From assembly GCF_003325355.1 (NCBI RefSeq), contig NZ_CP030855.1:1-46815 (forward strand): 46,815 nucleotides of DNA, written 5' to 3'. A model generated the notes under the pieces. It was not told the origin of the DNA. It saw nothing but the letters and a program-made list of their open reading frames with translations, and did not search any database. Source of the stretch: Runella rosea. GTDB taxonomy: Bacteria; Bacteroidota; Bacteroidia; Cytophagales; Spirosomataceae. Position numbers and translations under genes: made by a program. This document shows positions 17,838 through 26,030 of the stretch, piece after piece; position 1 is the stretch's first letter, and each line of letters opens with the position of its first letter.

Positions 17838-18128
17838 ATGAAACACATAACCTTTATTTTATTAATGTTTCTAAATACTCTTACCTGTTTTGCCAATACT
17901 TACTATGTAAAAACGACAGGCAATGATACCTCCAACGATGGGAGGTCTTGGGGGGCGGCCTTTGCTACTCTTCAAAAGGCTCTTGAAGTCAGCCAATACG
18001 GTGAACAGATTTGGATAGCTGAGGGAACTTATAAACCTACAGCTTATCCGGCAGGCGCAATCCCATATACACCTCCACTTACAAATCGCGATAAATCCTT
18101 TTATTTGGTTAATGGAGTCAAACTGTAG
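17838..18128 (+). pseudogene. Beta-helix surface protein 4, truncated
   Basis: The frame begins at the ATG at 17838 (MKHITFILLMFLNTLTCFA signal peptide). It matches the N-terminus of the first paralog closely (KTTGNDTSNDGRSWGAAFATL; PAGAIPYTPPLTNRDKS). It stops at TAG (18126-18128), where the paralogs have Tyr (KLYGGF). The frame after the stop still reads GGFTG, then similarity ends. The remainder of the gene is lost; an ISL3 element begins about 140 bp further on. Whether the IS caused the loss is not certain, because unrelated sequence lies between. Confidence 0.85.
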
Positions 18129-18267
18129 GGGGGATTTACAGGATGTATCGTCCTAAAAAATCCGGTTGGGTCGGAAAGCAATCCTGTTTCAGCAGCTACT
18201 GCCCAATGTAATGATACCGTAAGGAAACGTAATGTTACCATAAGGATACCGCAAGGATACGTAAGTA

Positions 18268-20000
18268 TGTAAATTCCTATGAAAGTGGTTCATCGTCACA
18301 TTTGGTGAAAGTTGGGGTATAGGTTGTAATTTTGAAGAATGGACTCTTTCTTGCTTTTGCCTTCCAACCTCGACTTAGAACTACTTGATTACGAGCTTTA
18401 CCCCGACCGGATTGATTTGCAGGTCATAAGCACAGCCTCTACTACCTGCTGTTCTGTTTGCAGGCATCTTAGCCACAAAATCCATAGTTGCTACCGGCGA
18501 ATCATCCATGATTTGCCCTCTGGTGGCCGAAGAGTTCGATTACAGCTGCAGGTCAGGAAATACTTTTGTAAAAATGCCGACTGCCCACGCAAGATATTTA
18601 CGGAAAGATTTGCCACTGGTTTAGCCAGTTATGCTCGTCGATTTGAGCGTTTGAATCAAGTACTTACCGGTATAGGGCTGGAATCAGGAGGGAATCCTTC
18701 TACCCGTCAAGCTCACTATTTCTCCGTTAAGGTAAGTGCTTCCACTGTTCTGAGACTTATAAAAAAATGTAATATACCTCCCATCATTTCACCTAAAATC
18801 ATTGGAGTTGATGATTATGCCTTTAAAAAGGGGCGCAAATATGGGACCGTTATCGTCGATTTGGAAACACACCGAGTGATTGATTTATTACCTGACCGAG
18901 AAGCTAAGACCTTATCCGACTGGCTGTTAGAGTACCAAAGCATCGAAATTGTCAGCAGGGATCGTTCAAATACGTACGCCGCTGCCATTACAGAAGCCTG
19001 TCCACAGGCAGAACAGATTGCCGACCGATGGCATATTCTGAAAAACCTCTCGGAAACTGTTGAGCGATTTTTAGATACTCAACGGGGAGAAATTAATGAA
19101 ACAGCGCTTAACTTAAGCCAACAACAGCACCAAAAGTCTGTTAATGAGGATATTACTGGTGAAAAGTCGGAAGCTATTCCTACAGAATCTGTTTTACAAA
19201 AACCTGTTTTTGTCGGAAAGTATCAGGACAATTTTCTAAAAGTCAAAGAATTACAATCGAAAAACTATAGTATTAGAAAGATAGCAACTACTCTAAAAAT
19301 GTCTCGCAGGACGGTGGCAAAATATTGGAATCGGATAGAGTTTGTCCCTAAAGCTTCTCGTAAACGAAGTAATATTCTTGATTTTGAGGCGTATCTGCAA
19401 CAGCGTTGGCAGGAAGGGCAGCAGTCGGCCAAAGCATTATATGAAGAAATTAGCGATAAAGGATTCACTTATTCTCAAGCTACAGTCTATAACATGGTAA
19501 GAAAGTATCCCAAATCGGTCTTGGAACCACTGCCGGCGTCGGTAAAAGCAACCTACTATTCTTCCAAACAATTAAGTATTTGGTTAGGGATGTATCAGAA
19601 TGATTGGGAAGATTATATGCCTATTGAATTTTTAAGAAAACTATTGGAAGAAAACCCACTCATCAAGGCCGTCAGAGAAATTGCTTTAGAATTTAGGCAA
19701 CTCATGAAGACAAAGCAAGGGGACCAACTTCAGACTTGGTGCAAAAAAGCGCTTGATTCAGAAGTGGAAGCACTGAAAGGGTTTGTCAGGGGGATTAAAC
19801 AGGATTTTAAAGCCATTTTCCAAGCCTTCACCTCTAAATGGAACAATGGGCAGGTCGAAGGGCAAGTTAATCGACTTAAAAACATCAAGCGTCAAATGTA
19901 TGGAAGGGCGAGTTTTGAGCTGCTCCGCAAAAGAGTCATCCTGATGGGAAACCCCAACTTTCACCAAATGTGACGATGAACCATTTTCACGCCATTTTAC
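18268..20000 (+). mobile_element. Intact ISL3-family insertion sequence
   Basis: Perfect 32-bp inverted repeats lie at 18286-18317 and 19952-19983 (core CACATTTGGTGAAAGTTGGGG). Imperfect similarity extends outward to about 18268 and 20000. AAGTA flanks both ends (18263-18267 and 20001-20005); an 8-bp duplication, usual for ISL3, is not exact. The element carries a single intact transposase gene and appears complete. A relic of a related element lies at 1717-1907. Confidence 0.88.
18339..19973 (+). CDS. ISL3-family transposase
   Basis: This 544-aa DDE transposase has an N-terminal zinc-binding region with CCSVCRHL (37-44) and CKNADCPRK (77-85). A small DNA-binding region follows, then the catalytic core with Asp158 or Asp159 (IIGVDDYAFKKG), Asp208 (IVSRDRSNTYA) and Glu507 (NGQVEGQVNRLKNIKRQMYG). 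A helix-turn-helix-like insert lies near 320-345 (YSIRKIATTLKMSRRTVAKYW). The last residues (NPNFHQM) and the stop codon are encoded within the right inverted repeat. The gene is full length without frameshifts, so the element could be active. Confidence 0.93.
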   Translation: MDSFLLLPSNLDLELLDYELYPDRIDLQVISTASTTCCSVCRHLSHKIHSCYRRIIHDLPSGGRRVRLQLQVRKYFCKNADCPRKIFTERFATGLASYARRFERLNQVLTGIGLESGGNPSTRQAHYFSVKVSASTVLRLIKKCNIPPIISPKIIGVDDYAFKKGRKYGTVIVDLETHRVIDLLPDREAKTLSDWLLEYQSIEIVSRDRSNTYAAAITEACPQAEQIADRWHILKNLSETVERFLDTQRGEINETALNLSQQQHQKSVNEDITGEKSEAIPTESVLQKPVFVGKYQDNFLKVKELQSKNYSIRKIATTLKMSRRTVAKYWNRIEFVPKASRKRSNILDFEAYLQQRWQEGQQSAKALYEEISDKGFTYSQATVYNMVRKYPKSVLEPLPASVKATYYSSKQLSIWLGMYQNDWEDYMPIEFLRKLLEENPLIKAVREIALEFRQLMKTKQGDQLQTWCKKALDSEVEALKGFVRGIKQDFKAIFQAFTSKWNNGQVEGQVNRLKNIKRQMYGRASFELLRKRVILMGNPNFHQM

Positions 20001-20070
20001 AAGTAAGGTAACGTAATGCCCACTCCCGAAAAACAGAACGCAGGGATTCGAAAAAAAGGTAGGTTGATGT

Positions 20071-20206
20071 AGGTTACCTGCCATCCGAAATCTTAGGTAA
20101 CCTATACGTATCCTAAGGTAACCTGTAGGTATCATAAGATTTTCCGGTACACTGAAAAATCAGGTTACCTCACCGATCCGGTTCTTCAGGTAACCTCAGG
20201 TAACCT
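20071..20206. repeat. Cluster of six AGGTWACCT palindromes
   Basis: Exact copies of the 9-bp palindrome AGGTTACCT or AGGTAACCT start at 20071, 20095, 20116, 20162, 20188 and 20198. Degenerate forms (AAGGTAACG, AAGGATACC, ATGTTACCAT) flank both sides of the ISL3 element, at 18200-18265 and 20004-20012. The element therefore seems to have inserted into this patch. No gene is recognised in 20001-20294. Confidence 0.75.
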
Positions 20207-20230
20207 AAAAAGAATCATCGCAACGGAGTA

Positions 20231-20272
20231 TTTGTGGCCGTTTAAAAATGACCGTTCGTAAAAGGCCACAAA
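20231..20272. repeat. Hairpin TTTGTGGCC / GGCCACAAA
   Basis: Perfect 9-bp arms at 20231-20239 and 20264-20272 enclose a 24-nt loop. The hairpin lies just past the end of the small minus-strand frame at 20295 and could serve as its terminator. Confidence 0.35.
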
Positions 20273-20294
20273 AAGATTAAACACTAAAAAACTC

Positions 20295-20480
20295 TCAATA
20301 ACTCATATCAAAACCCCAAGGCGATACATTGATTCGTGAGACGATGAGTTGCGACAATTCTAAGGGCCAATTCGGAAAATTTTCAGTATTGGGTTTTGTC
20401 TCATAGAAATCCCCGTTTGGTGAGACAGTAAATTGGGTTTGTATATTGTCAGAAGAAGTCATGATTGACACAATTCTCAT
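20295..20480 (-). CDS. Small hypothetical protein (61 aa)
   Basis: The frame starts at the ATG at 20480 (MRIVSIMTSSDNIQTQF) and ends with NVSPWGFDMSY before the stop at 20295. No family is recognised. It begins about 20 bp after the R' end (GTTAGGC) of the attC-like element at 20501-20632, the position where the next gene would stand in an integron cassette array. The reading is otherwise supported only by its length and position. Confidence 0.35.
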   Translation of the reverse strand: MRIVSIMTSSDNIQTQFTVSPNGDFYETKPNTENFPNWPLELSQLIVSRINVSPWGFDMSY

Positions 20481-20500
20481 TGGGAATAACTTAAAATGTT

Positions 20501-20632
20501 GCCTAACGGTTCTCGGCTTAGCGATGTGGCGGAAATTTAGCACAAAAGATCATAAAAGTTCCAAATGTTTGTTTTAGCACAAATGTTCATTAGAATTCCG
20601 TTAGCCGCCATATTGCTAAGCCGATGTTAGCG
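20501..20632 (-). other. attC-like recombination site (possible)
   Basis: On the minus strand the segment starts CGCTAAC and ends GTTAGGC, a good match to the attC R' box GTTRRRY. Between them, the 19-bp inner boxes CGGCTTAGCAATATGGCGG and the complement of CGGCTTAGCGATGTGGCGG (plus-strand positions 20604-20622 and 20513-20531) are complementary except at three positions. The total of 132 bp is within the attC range. The stop of the 131-aa gene overlaps the R'' box, as in gene cassettes. The R'' box is imperfect and no integrase gene is in the window. Confidence 0.45.
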
Positions 20633-21022
20633 GTTCGTTGTTTTGGTGGCCATTTTAAGTTCATATATTGATAGTAATATGATCACCAAAACCTCGCCCG
20701 CAAAGTAAAGTTGTCCGTATAGTGTTAAGTTTTCAAAATGTAGAAATACATGATAGATGGTAAATGCACAATAAAAAATATTGAGTATTGCAATAATTTT
20801 TAAATAAGTGCTCCACCTCAAAGGTTTGATGAAGTGAATTATGGCAGAATAGATAAAAAACACTGATGCTATGCCTATAAATATGGAGAGAATTTTCTTT
20901 GGCATGCCAAAGTATTCTTCAAATACAAATAGAATGGACAACAGGATTATTGATACAAAAGCTCCAAAGGCATCCAGTTGGAATATTTTTGAATCGTTAT
21001 ATTTACTGAGTATTTTTTTCAT
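20627..21022 (-). CDS. Small integral membrane protein, hypothetical
   Basis: This 131-aa protein has about four predicted membrane helices (AFVSIILLSILFVF; IFIGIASVFFIYSAIIHF; YLKIIAILNIFYCAFTIYHVF; YFAGEVLVIILLSIYEL) and a basic tail. No family is recognised. It starts 12 bp after the DUF4386-like gene ends and is probably co-transcribed with it. Its stop codon lies within the R'' box of a possible attC site, suggesting acquisition as a cassette (inference). Confidence 0.7.
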   Translation of the reverse strand: MKKILSKYNDSKIFQLDAFGAFVSIILLSILFVFEEYFGMPKKILSIFIGIASVFFIYSAIIHFIKPLRWSTYLKIIAILNIFYCAFTIYHVFLHFENLTLYGQLYFAGEVLVIILLSIYELKMATKTTNR

Positions 21023-21034
21023 TTTTAAACTATT

Positions 21035-21718
21035 TCAAAATCTAAATCCTTTCACTATGAGCCAAACTGCAAACGTCATTTCAAACAATGCAATTGGTAG
21101 AGCTAATAAAACACCCCAACTAGAAATCTGTTCGATGACTCCGAACATTTCTAAAAGAGCTGCAAACATCATTAACAAAGCTGCGAAAATCCCCCAAATA
21201 TTGAGATATTTTGGCAGCATCTTATCCTTTAAAAAGGCGTAATTATAAATGAATGTATTAATCGCCAGCATAAAATTAGGGCCAATTATAAAGCACCATT
21301 TATGTATAGCCTTAAATGAGTACCCAACTACTTGTAATGTATCTATACTTTGAAATATACCATTTGAATAGGCCACACTGATAGACAATACAGCCAAGAC
21401 CGCAATAAGACCTATAGAAACAAAAACACATTCAAATGCCCTGAAACTAATATAAACTACACCCATATTGCTCTTGTTTCTATTCAGATAGGGAAACATA
21501 AAAATAGCAGAACCTAACATACTTACTACCAAGATCAATTCACAGATTGCTCCAAATACTATTTGACCTTTGTGTAAATGAGCTGTCTTAATATAATTAG
21601 TTTCATTTAAAATAGGGTCATACATTTTGAGACCTATTATTGAAAATACAGCCGCTGATATAAAACAAATACCAATCCATAAAGTGTCTATTTTTCTTTG
21701 CCTGATGATTCCGTTCAT
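21035..21718 (-). CDS. DUF4386-like membrane protein
   Basis: This 227-aa protein has about six membrane helices. It resembles the DUF4386 family, small polytopic proteins of unknown role found in Bacteroidota and Firmicutes; it begins RQRKIDTLWIGICFISAAVFSIIG. Conserved features include YISFRAFECVFVSIGLIAVL in the middle, FKAIHKWCFIIGPNFMLAINTFIYNYAFLKDKMLPKYL, and a final pair of helices. It lies between a TonB-dependent receptor gene and a second small membrane protein on the same strand. No substrate or reaction can be proposed. Confidence 0.75.
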   Translation of the reverse strand: MNGIIRQRKIDTLWIGICFISAAVFSIIGLKMYDPILNETNYIKTAHLHKGQIVFGAICELILVVSMLGSAIFMFPYLNRNKSNMGVVYISFRAFECVFVSIGLIAVLAVLSISVAYSNGIFQSIDTLQVVGYSFKAIHKWCFIIGPNFMLAINTFIYNYAFLKDKMLPKYLNIWGIFAALLMMFAALLEMFGVIEQISSWGVLLALPIALFEMTFAVWLIVKGFRF

Positions 21719-21762
21719 AACATTTATAATAGATGATGATTTTCTGTTACCATGTTATTTAC

Positions 21763-21797
21763 AATTCACCTCTGTTATGACTTATGAGAGGCGAATT
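21763..21797. repeat. Hairpin between receptor and DUF4386-like gene
   Basis: The 11-bp arms at 21763-21773 (AATTCACCTCT) and 21787-21797 (AGAGGCGAATT) differ at one pair. The hairpin lies right after the receptor gene stop, so partial termination or mRNA-end protection is plausible. Confidence 0.4.
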
Positions 21798-21801
21798 ACA
21801 A

Positions 21802-24141
21802 TTAAAAAAATATCTTGTAGCTTAAATTAGGTAGGAGAATCGTTTCGATATCTTTATCTATTCCTCCTGTTCTAAAATTGTATTGGTAACCAAAGAAATC
21901 TGGCTGTTGTGTTAGATTTACGATTTTCAAGGCTATTTCTCTTGAACTTCTTAATTTATTTTTTCTGTATACAAGCGTTAAATGTACATTCGTAATTGGG
22001 TCTGATTGAACTGAGTAAGCACGTGTTTCGTCATATACAATCGTTTTTCTTGCTTTTGTTGCTTGTTCATTAATTGGTGAAAATCTGTCTCCGTCTTGAA
22101 ATGTAATTCGACCATTGATGTTAAATGTGTTCTGCTTATTTTTACCAACTTTCCACTCTTTGCCGGCTAATAGATTGATTACGTAGTTTCTATTAAACCT
22201 TGAATCCCTCCACACTCCATCGCCTCCTTTGTATTTTGATTCAAAAATGGAGGTGGTAGCCATATAATAAAACCCATTCGACATATACTTCTCCAAGGTT
22301 ATATCTAATCCATAGTTTCTTCCTTCACCTTTATTCACCATTTTTTCGGCAAAAAACCAATCTGATTGAAAATTGACAGCAGAGAACGAAGTACCCTCCA
22401 TTACAGGCACGTTGTATAACTGTTGAAAATAAGGCTCTACTTTTAGGTGTATTATATCTGTAATATTCCAATCGTAGCTCAAAACAAGGTGATGAGCCTT
22501 GGTAAAACCCATATTTTTGTTTACCGCTTTCTCTCCCGTAGATAATGAGTTGTTATAGTACATATACAAACTCTCCATTCTGCTATGTAAACCATAAGCC
22601 AAACCCAAAGTATGCTTCTCGCCTATATTTTGTGTAAGTGCCATTCGTGGTTCTATGGAGTAGTTATTATTTAGCGAAAAATGCTGGGCAGTAACACCTA
22701 CATTCAGTCTTAACCCTGAAGTAAGAAATATAGATGAGTTAGTGAATGCAGAAGACAATACACTTCTTCCTCTTGCTTTTACAATTTCCGCAGGATTTCC
22801 CCCTACATTAGCAGCACGGTTTAGCTTTAGGTCATAATTCAAGAATCTTACCCTTACCCCTGTTCTGTTTGTATGCCTGGAACCAAATTTTTTATTTACA
22901 AATGAAGATAGTGCATACTCCCAATTCGTATTAGAGATATTGCTAAAAGGCACTAATTGCTCCGACCGGTCGAGTGCCTTAATTTGCCAATCGGTCTCGT
23001 TGGCTGTTGCCGATAGTACGGTTTGCAGATAGGCATTGTTTATCAGAAAAATCTTATGATTGATTCCAAAGGCACCCGTCCTCATTCTTATCCTATCCTC
23101 CTGACTATCATCATAATACTTCCTGTCTGTACTATCTTTTTTAGGGTTATTTTGTGCTCCATCTATAAGCCCTAATCCCCAAACTGAAAATACACCTGCT
23201 TTTTTAGTAGGAAAATTGAGTTTGAACGACAAGTCCTGATACTTAATAGTAGAAGCACCATCCGGTAATACAGGGGCTAATAAGCCTAAAGTAGAGTATC
23301 TGTAGTTGTAAACATAAGATGATTTTCCGCCCTTTTTGAAAGGTCCCTCTTGAGATGATTCTAATCCTATTAGACCTAGTTGAATGGTTCTTTCTGTTTT
23401 TTCTGTATTTCCCTTTCTCAGATTCATATCAAACACCCCAGAAAGAGCATTGGTGTATTCTGCTGGAAATGCTCCGGTTAAAAAGTCTGAGTTTGCCAAC
23501 ATCTGAGTACTAAGTGCGGTTAAAATACCACCTCCAAAAGAGCGTAAATCATTAAAGTGATTTGGGCTTGGTATCTCTACGCCTTCCATTCGCCACTGTA
23601 AATATCGGGGTGCATTACCTCTTACAACTATACCATTATTGCTATTGTTGGAAGCAACACCCGCAAAAGCTGATGCTAACCGTGCAGGGTCATCAAATCC
23701 TCCTGCATACCTTGATGCCTCTTCTACACTTAGCATCCTTGCACTCACTGTTGCAAATGGGTTCAATGATTTTTGCTTATTTAAAGTGGGTCTTATAACC
23801 ACTTCGTCCAGCTGTGTCAGACTTTCTTCAAGGTCAATGTCTAATTGTGTTTGTTTACCAGACACTACAAGCACCTCTCGTATTACCCTTTTATGATAGC
23901 CTACAAAGGACACTTCAATATCATATCTGCCGGTAGGAACAATAGGTAATATAAACGCACCTAAACTATCTGTAACAGCACCGATAAACGGTTGACTATT
24001 TAATACAGAAACATTAGCAAACTGTATAGGTAGTGAAGTGATTTTGTCCGTAACAACTCCAGTTACCACTTGACTCGATTGTGCAAGCACAATATTAATA
24101 CTCATTATTAAGAGCAAGGAGCAGAAAATTTTTCGTATCAT
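21802..24141 (-). CDS. TonB-dependent outer-membrane receptor
   Basis: This 779-aa protein has a signal peptide (about 1-20, ending NIVLAQ). A carboxypeptidase-regulatory-like domain follows (about 25-110; VVTGVVTDKITSLPIQFANV). The plug domain (about 120-235) contains GIVVRGNAPRYLQWRMEGVEIPSP-type motifs, and a beta-barrel runs to the C-terminal Phe (LPNLSYKIFF). The terminal aromatic residue is typical for BAM-inserted barrels. No SusD partner is adjacent, so this is not a standard glycan-utilisation pair. A PAS-LuxR regulator gene precedes it on the same strand, about 80 bp upstream, and could control it. The imported or secreted substrate is not known. Confidence 0.88.
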   Translation of the reverse strand: MIRKIFCSLLLIMSINIVLAQSSQVVTGVVTDKITSLPIQFANVSVLNSQPFIGAVTDSLGAFILPIVPTGRYDIEVSFVGYHKRVIREVLVVSGKQTQLDIDLEESLTQLDEVVIRPTLNKQKSLNPFATVSARMLSVEEASRYAGGFDDPARLASAFAGVASNNSNNGIVVRGNAPRYLQWRMEGVEIPSPNHFNDLRSFGGGILTALSTQMLANSDFLTGAFPAEYTNALSGVFDMNLRKGNTEKTERTIQLGLIGLESSQEGPFKKGGKSSYVYNYRYSTLGLLAPVLPDGASTIKYQDLSFKLNFPTKKAGVFSVWGLGLIDGAQNNPKKDSTDRKYYDDSQEDRIRMRTGAFGINHKIFLINNAYLQTVLSATANETDWQIKALDRSEQLVPFSNISNTNWEYALSSFVNKKFGSRHTNRTGVRVRFLNYDLKLNRAANVGGNPAEIVKARGRSVLSSAFTNSSIFLTSGLRLNVGVTAQHFSLNNNYSIEPRMALTQNIGEKHTLGLAYGLHSRMESLYMYYNNSLSTGEKAVNKNMGFTKAHHLVLSYDWNITDIIHLKVEPYFQQLYNVPVMEGTSFSAVNFQSDWFFAEKMVNKGEGRNYGLDITLEKYMSNGFYYMATTSIFESKYKGGDGVWRDSRFNRNYVINLLAGKEWKVGKNKQNTFNINGRITFQDGDRFSPINEQATKARKTIVYDETRAYSVQSDPITNVHLTLVYRKNKLRSSREIALKIVNLTQQPDFFGYQYNFRTGGIDKDIETILLPNLSYKIFF

Positions 24142-24198
24142 TTAAAAATAATTAATAATTTTAATGACGCAAAATTCTCTACTCCTCGAAAAAAACGC

Positions 24199-24218
24199 AA
24201 TACTGATTAATCAGTATT
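24199..24218 (-). terminator. 20-bp palindrome followed by T7
   Basis: The perfect palindrome AATACTGATTAATCAGTATT lies 4 bp past the stop of the PAS-LuxR gene. In the minus direction it is followed by GCGTTTTTTT, which fits an intrinsic terminator. Being a perfect symmetrical site about 58 bp before the receptor start, it could also be an operator. Confidence 0.55.
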
Positions 24219-24222
24219 CTTA

Positions 24223-25014
24223 CTATATGAGCCCATATTTTGTAGCAAAGATGATGGCTTCTATTGTATTGTTAGCACCTAGTTTTTCTAAAAATCGTTG
24301 TCTATGGGTATTCACTGTATGTACACTGATAAATAATTTATCGGAAATTTCTTTGCTCAGCAAACCTTGTTTTACAAGTGTAAGAATTTCCAGTTCACGT
24401 TTGGTTAGTTCTAAACTTGGTTTATTATCTACGCTTGAGGGTATAATTTTACCCGTTCTAAAATTAAGAATTTGGCATTTAACCGAGGATTCTACATCTT
24501 GATTTGGCGATAAATCTAAAGTACTCATCATAAGCCAAATTTGCCCAGTTGTATCCAACTCTAATATTTGATATTGATCAATGACCCGAACATATTTTCC
24601 ATTAGAATTAAGCATTCTAAATTCATATACTACTTTATGATTTAGTTTCTCGTCATTTGATAATTCTTTAAATAACTTCAGAGATGATAGGCCAAACATT
24701 GCCAAGTCATACTTGTCATCGGGATGGATTTTGGCTTCAAAAAAGGCATAATTGAGAGCCTCAAATTCATCTTTGTTATAGCCTAGAAGATGAGCATAAT
24801 TTTTAGAGAAGAATGCTATTTTATTTTTATTCAAATCAAATATTTGAATTGAAGAATTGCTCAATCCTGCCAAAGTTTCAACTACAAGTTTGTGCTTTTC
24901 GAGCTTATGATAGTCAATATTTTGAGATTCAAATTGCAAGTTGGCCATATATTTCATTACTATTTCATATATGGCATTTCTTGGGTCAATATTTTCGTTT
25001 TCGATTTTTATCAT
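24223..25014 (-). CDS. PAS-domain LuxR-type transcriptional regulator
   Basis: The start is the ATG at 25014 (MIKIENENIDPRNAIYEI); an upstream in-frame start at 25053 adds 13 residues without family support. The 263-aa protein has a PAS-like sensor domain (about 50-165; SIQIFDLNKNKIAFFSKNY, IHPDDKYD). A C-terminal LuxR/GerE helix-turn-helix follows (about 200-258; ELTKRELEILTLVKQGLLSKEISDKL). There is no receiver domain, so it probably responds directly to a ligand or redox signal through PAS. A terminator-like palindrome separates it from the TonB receptor gene downstream, its likely target by proximity. Confidence 0.85.
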   Translation of the reverse strand: MIKIENENIDPRNAIYEIVMKYMANLQFESQNIDYHKLEKHKLVVETLAGLSNSSIQIFDLNKNKIAFFSKNYAHLLGYNKDEFEALNYAFFEAKIHPDDKYDLAMFGLSSLKLFKELSNDEKLNHKVVYEFRMLNSNGKYVRVIDQYQILELDTTGQIWLMMSTLDLSPNQDVESSVKCQILNFRTGKIIPSSVDNKPSLELTKRELEILTLVKQGLLSKEISDKLFISVHTVNTHRQRFLEKLGANNTIEAIIFATKYGLI

Positions 25015-25026
25015 ATTTATAATTAT

Positions 25027-25620
25027 ACAGGGCTTTCTTATAAAAATGGGCAAGTAGTGATTAGCCCTACTTTTGTGGTTGTAACACTACAAAATCATGA
25101 CTAATACTGCTTGCCCGGCTAAAATTACCACATTTTTTCAACTTCTTGAGCAAACACCTGATTTGGATATGCGTAATAATCGAGGTGTGAATTGGTTCGA
25201 GCGGAGCAAGTCTTGCCTAAAAACAGATATAAGTCGGGATTTAGCACATGGGAGAGCTGAAAAGCGCACCATCATGGTCAGCGAAAAGTTAGACTTTATT
25301 GATACCGCTCAAGAGTGGGTTGGCTTGAACAGCATTATTTATGTGGAGTCAAGTCGCTGGGTCAACCGGAAAGAACAACACAGTAAACGGTACTATATCA
25401 GCTCATTATCTGGCTGTTCGGCTGCTCAAATGGGCTATTACATTCGTCTCCACTGGAGTATTGAGAATGAGCAACACTGGCATTTGGACGTTACGTTTGA
25501 CGAAGATGGGTGTCAAGTTCGGGGTAGCTGACACAGTTTGGGTATATTCGCCACGTAAATGGTATAAGCAATTACAACACAGTTCTTTACAAGAATATAT
25601 CTGCTTTTAACAACCATTTT
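25027..25620 (+). mobile_element. Remnant of an ISAs1-family element
   Basis: The segment contains an internally deleted ISAs1-type transposase. It appears to begin near the CAGGGCTTTC at 25027. The right end could not be fixed because no matching inverted repeat was recognised. 25620-25825 beyond it holds a small hairpin (ATTGAGCC at 25758-25765 / GGCTCAAT at 25771-25778) and no gene. Confidence 0.6.
25097..25531 (+). pseudogene. ISAs1-family transposase, internally deleted and truncated
   Basis: The 144-codon frame joins the extreme N-terminus (TTFFQLLEQTPDLDMRNNRG) to a C-terminal section. That section has the family signatures SRWVNRKEQHSKRYYISSL and YYIRLHWSIENEQHWHLDVTF. Family members are about 350-400 aa, so roughly 170 residues including the first catalytic Asp region are missing at an in-frame junction near residue 30. 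After DEDGCQVRGS the frame ends early, where intact members continue with KGNA-type sequence. No function is expected. Confidence 0.8.
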
Positions 25621-25825
25621 AGAGTACAAATAATTTCTCTGTTTAAACCCGTGTAAAAGCATATAATTTTGATTCATTTAAGGGAAAAATTACCCTTCAA
25701 GGCAAATTCATTACGAAAGGCGGATTTTAGAAGTGAAATTGAACCATTTTTTAAACCATTGAGCCATTACGGCTCAATAGCCCCAGGCACAGGCAGTTAA
25801 ATCTCTGTAACTATCTAATTTTTAA

Positions 25826-26026
25826 TTAATTATAGCCTCACATGGCGAATTTGCCCTGATTGTGTTAACTACCCCAATCATTCGTACTTTAAGTAATAAA
25901 AAGTATTCAACCGGGGTTTATTATTTAACCCATGATTGTACAGAAGAGTCATCGGGCGCATACTTCTGTAAAATGGAACTGGATGGTGCCTTTGTAAAAA
26001 CAGAAAAATTGATCATTGAAAAATAA
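25826..26026 (+). pseudogene. Fragment ending in a T9SS-type sorting tail
   Basis: An open stretch without a start codon reads through TGVYYLTHDCTEESSGAYFC and ends DGAFVKTEKLIIEK before TAA at 26024-26026. The GxYxxK...KLIIEK ending is typical of T9SS C-terminal sorting domains. The body of the gene is absent, and a stop lies at 25823-25825. The adjacent ISAs1 remnant suggests that mobile DNA removed the rest. Confidence 0.5.
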
Positions 26027-26030
26027 CGCC

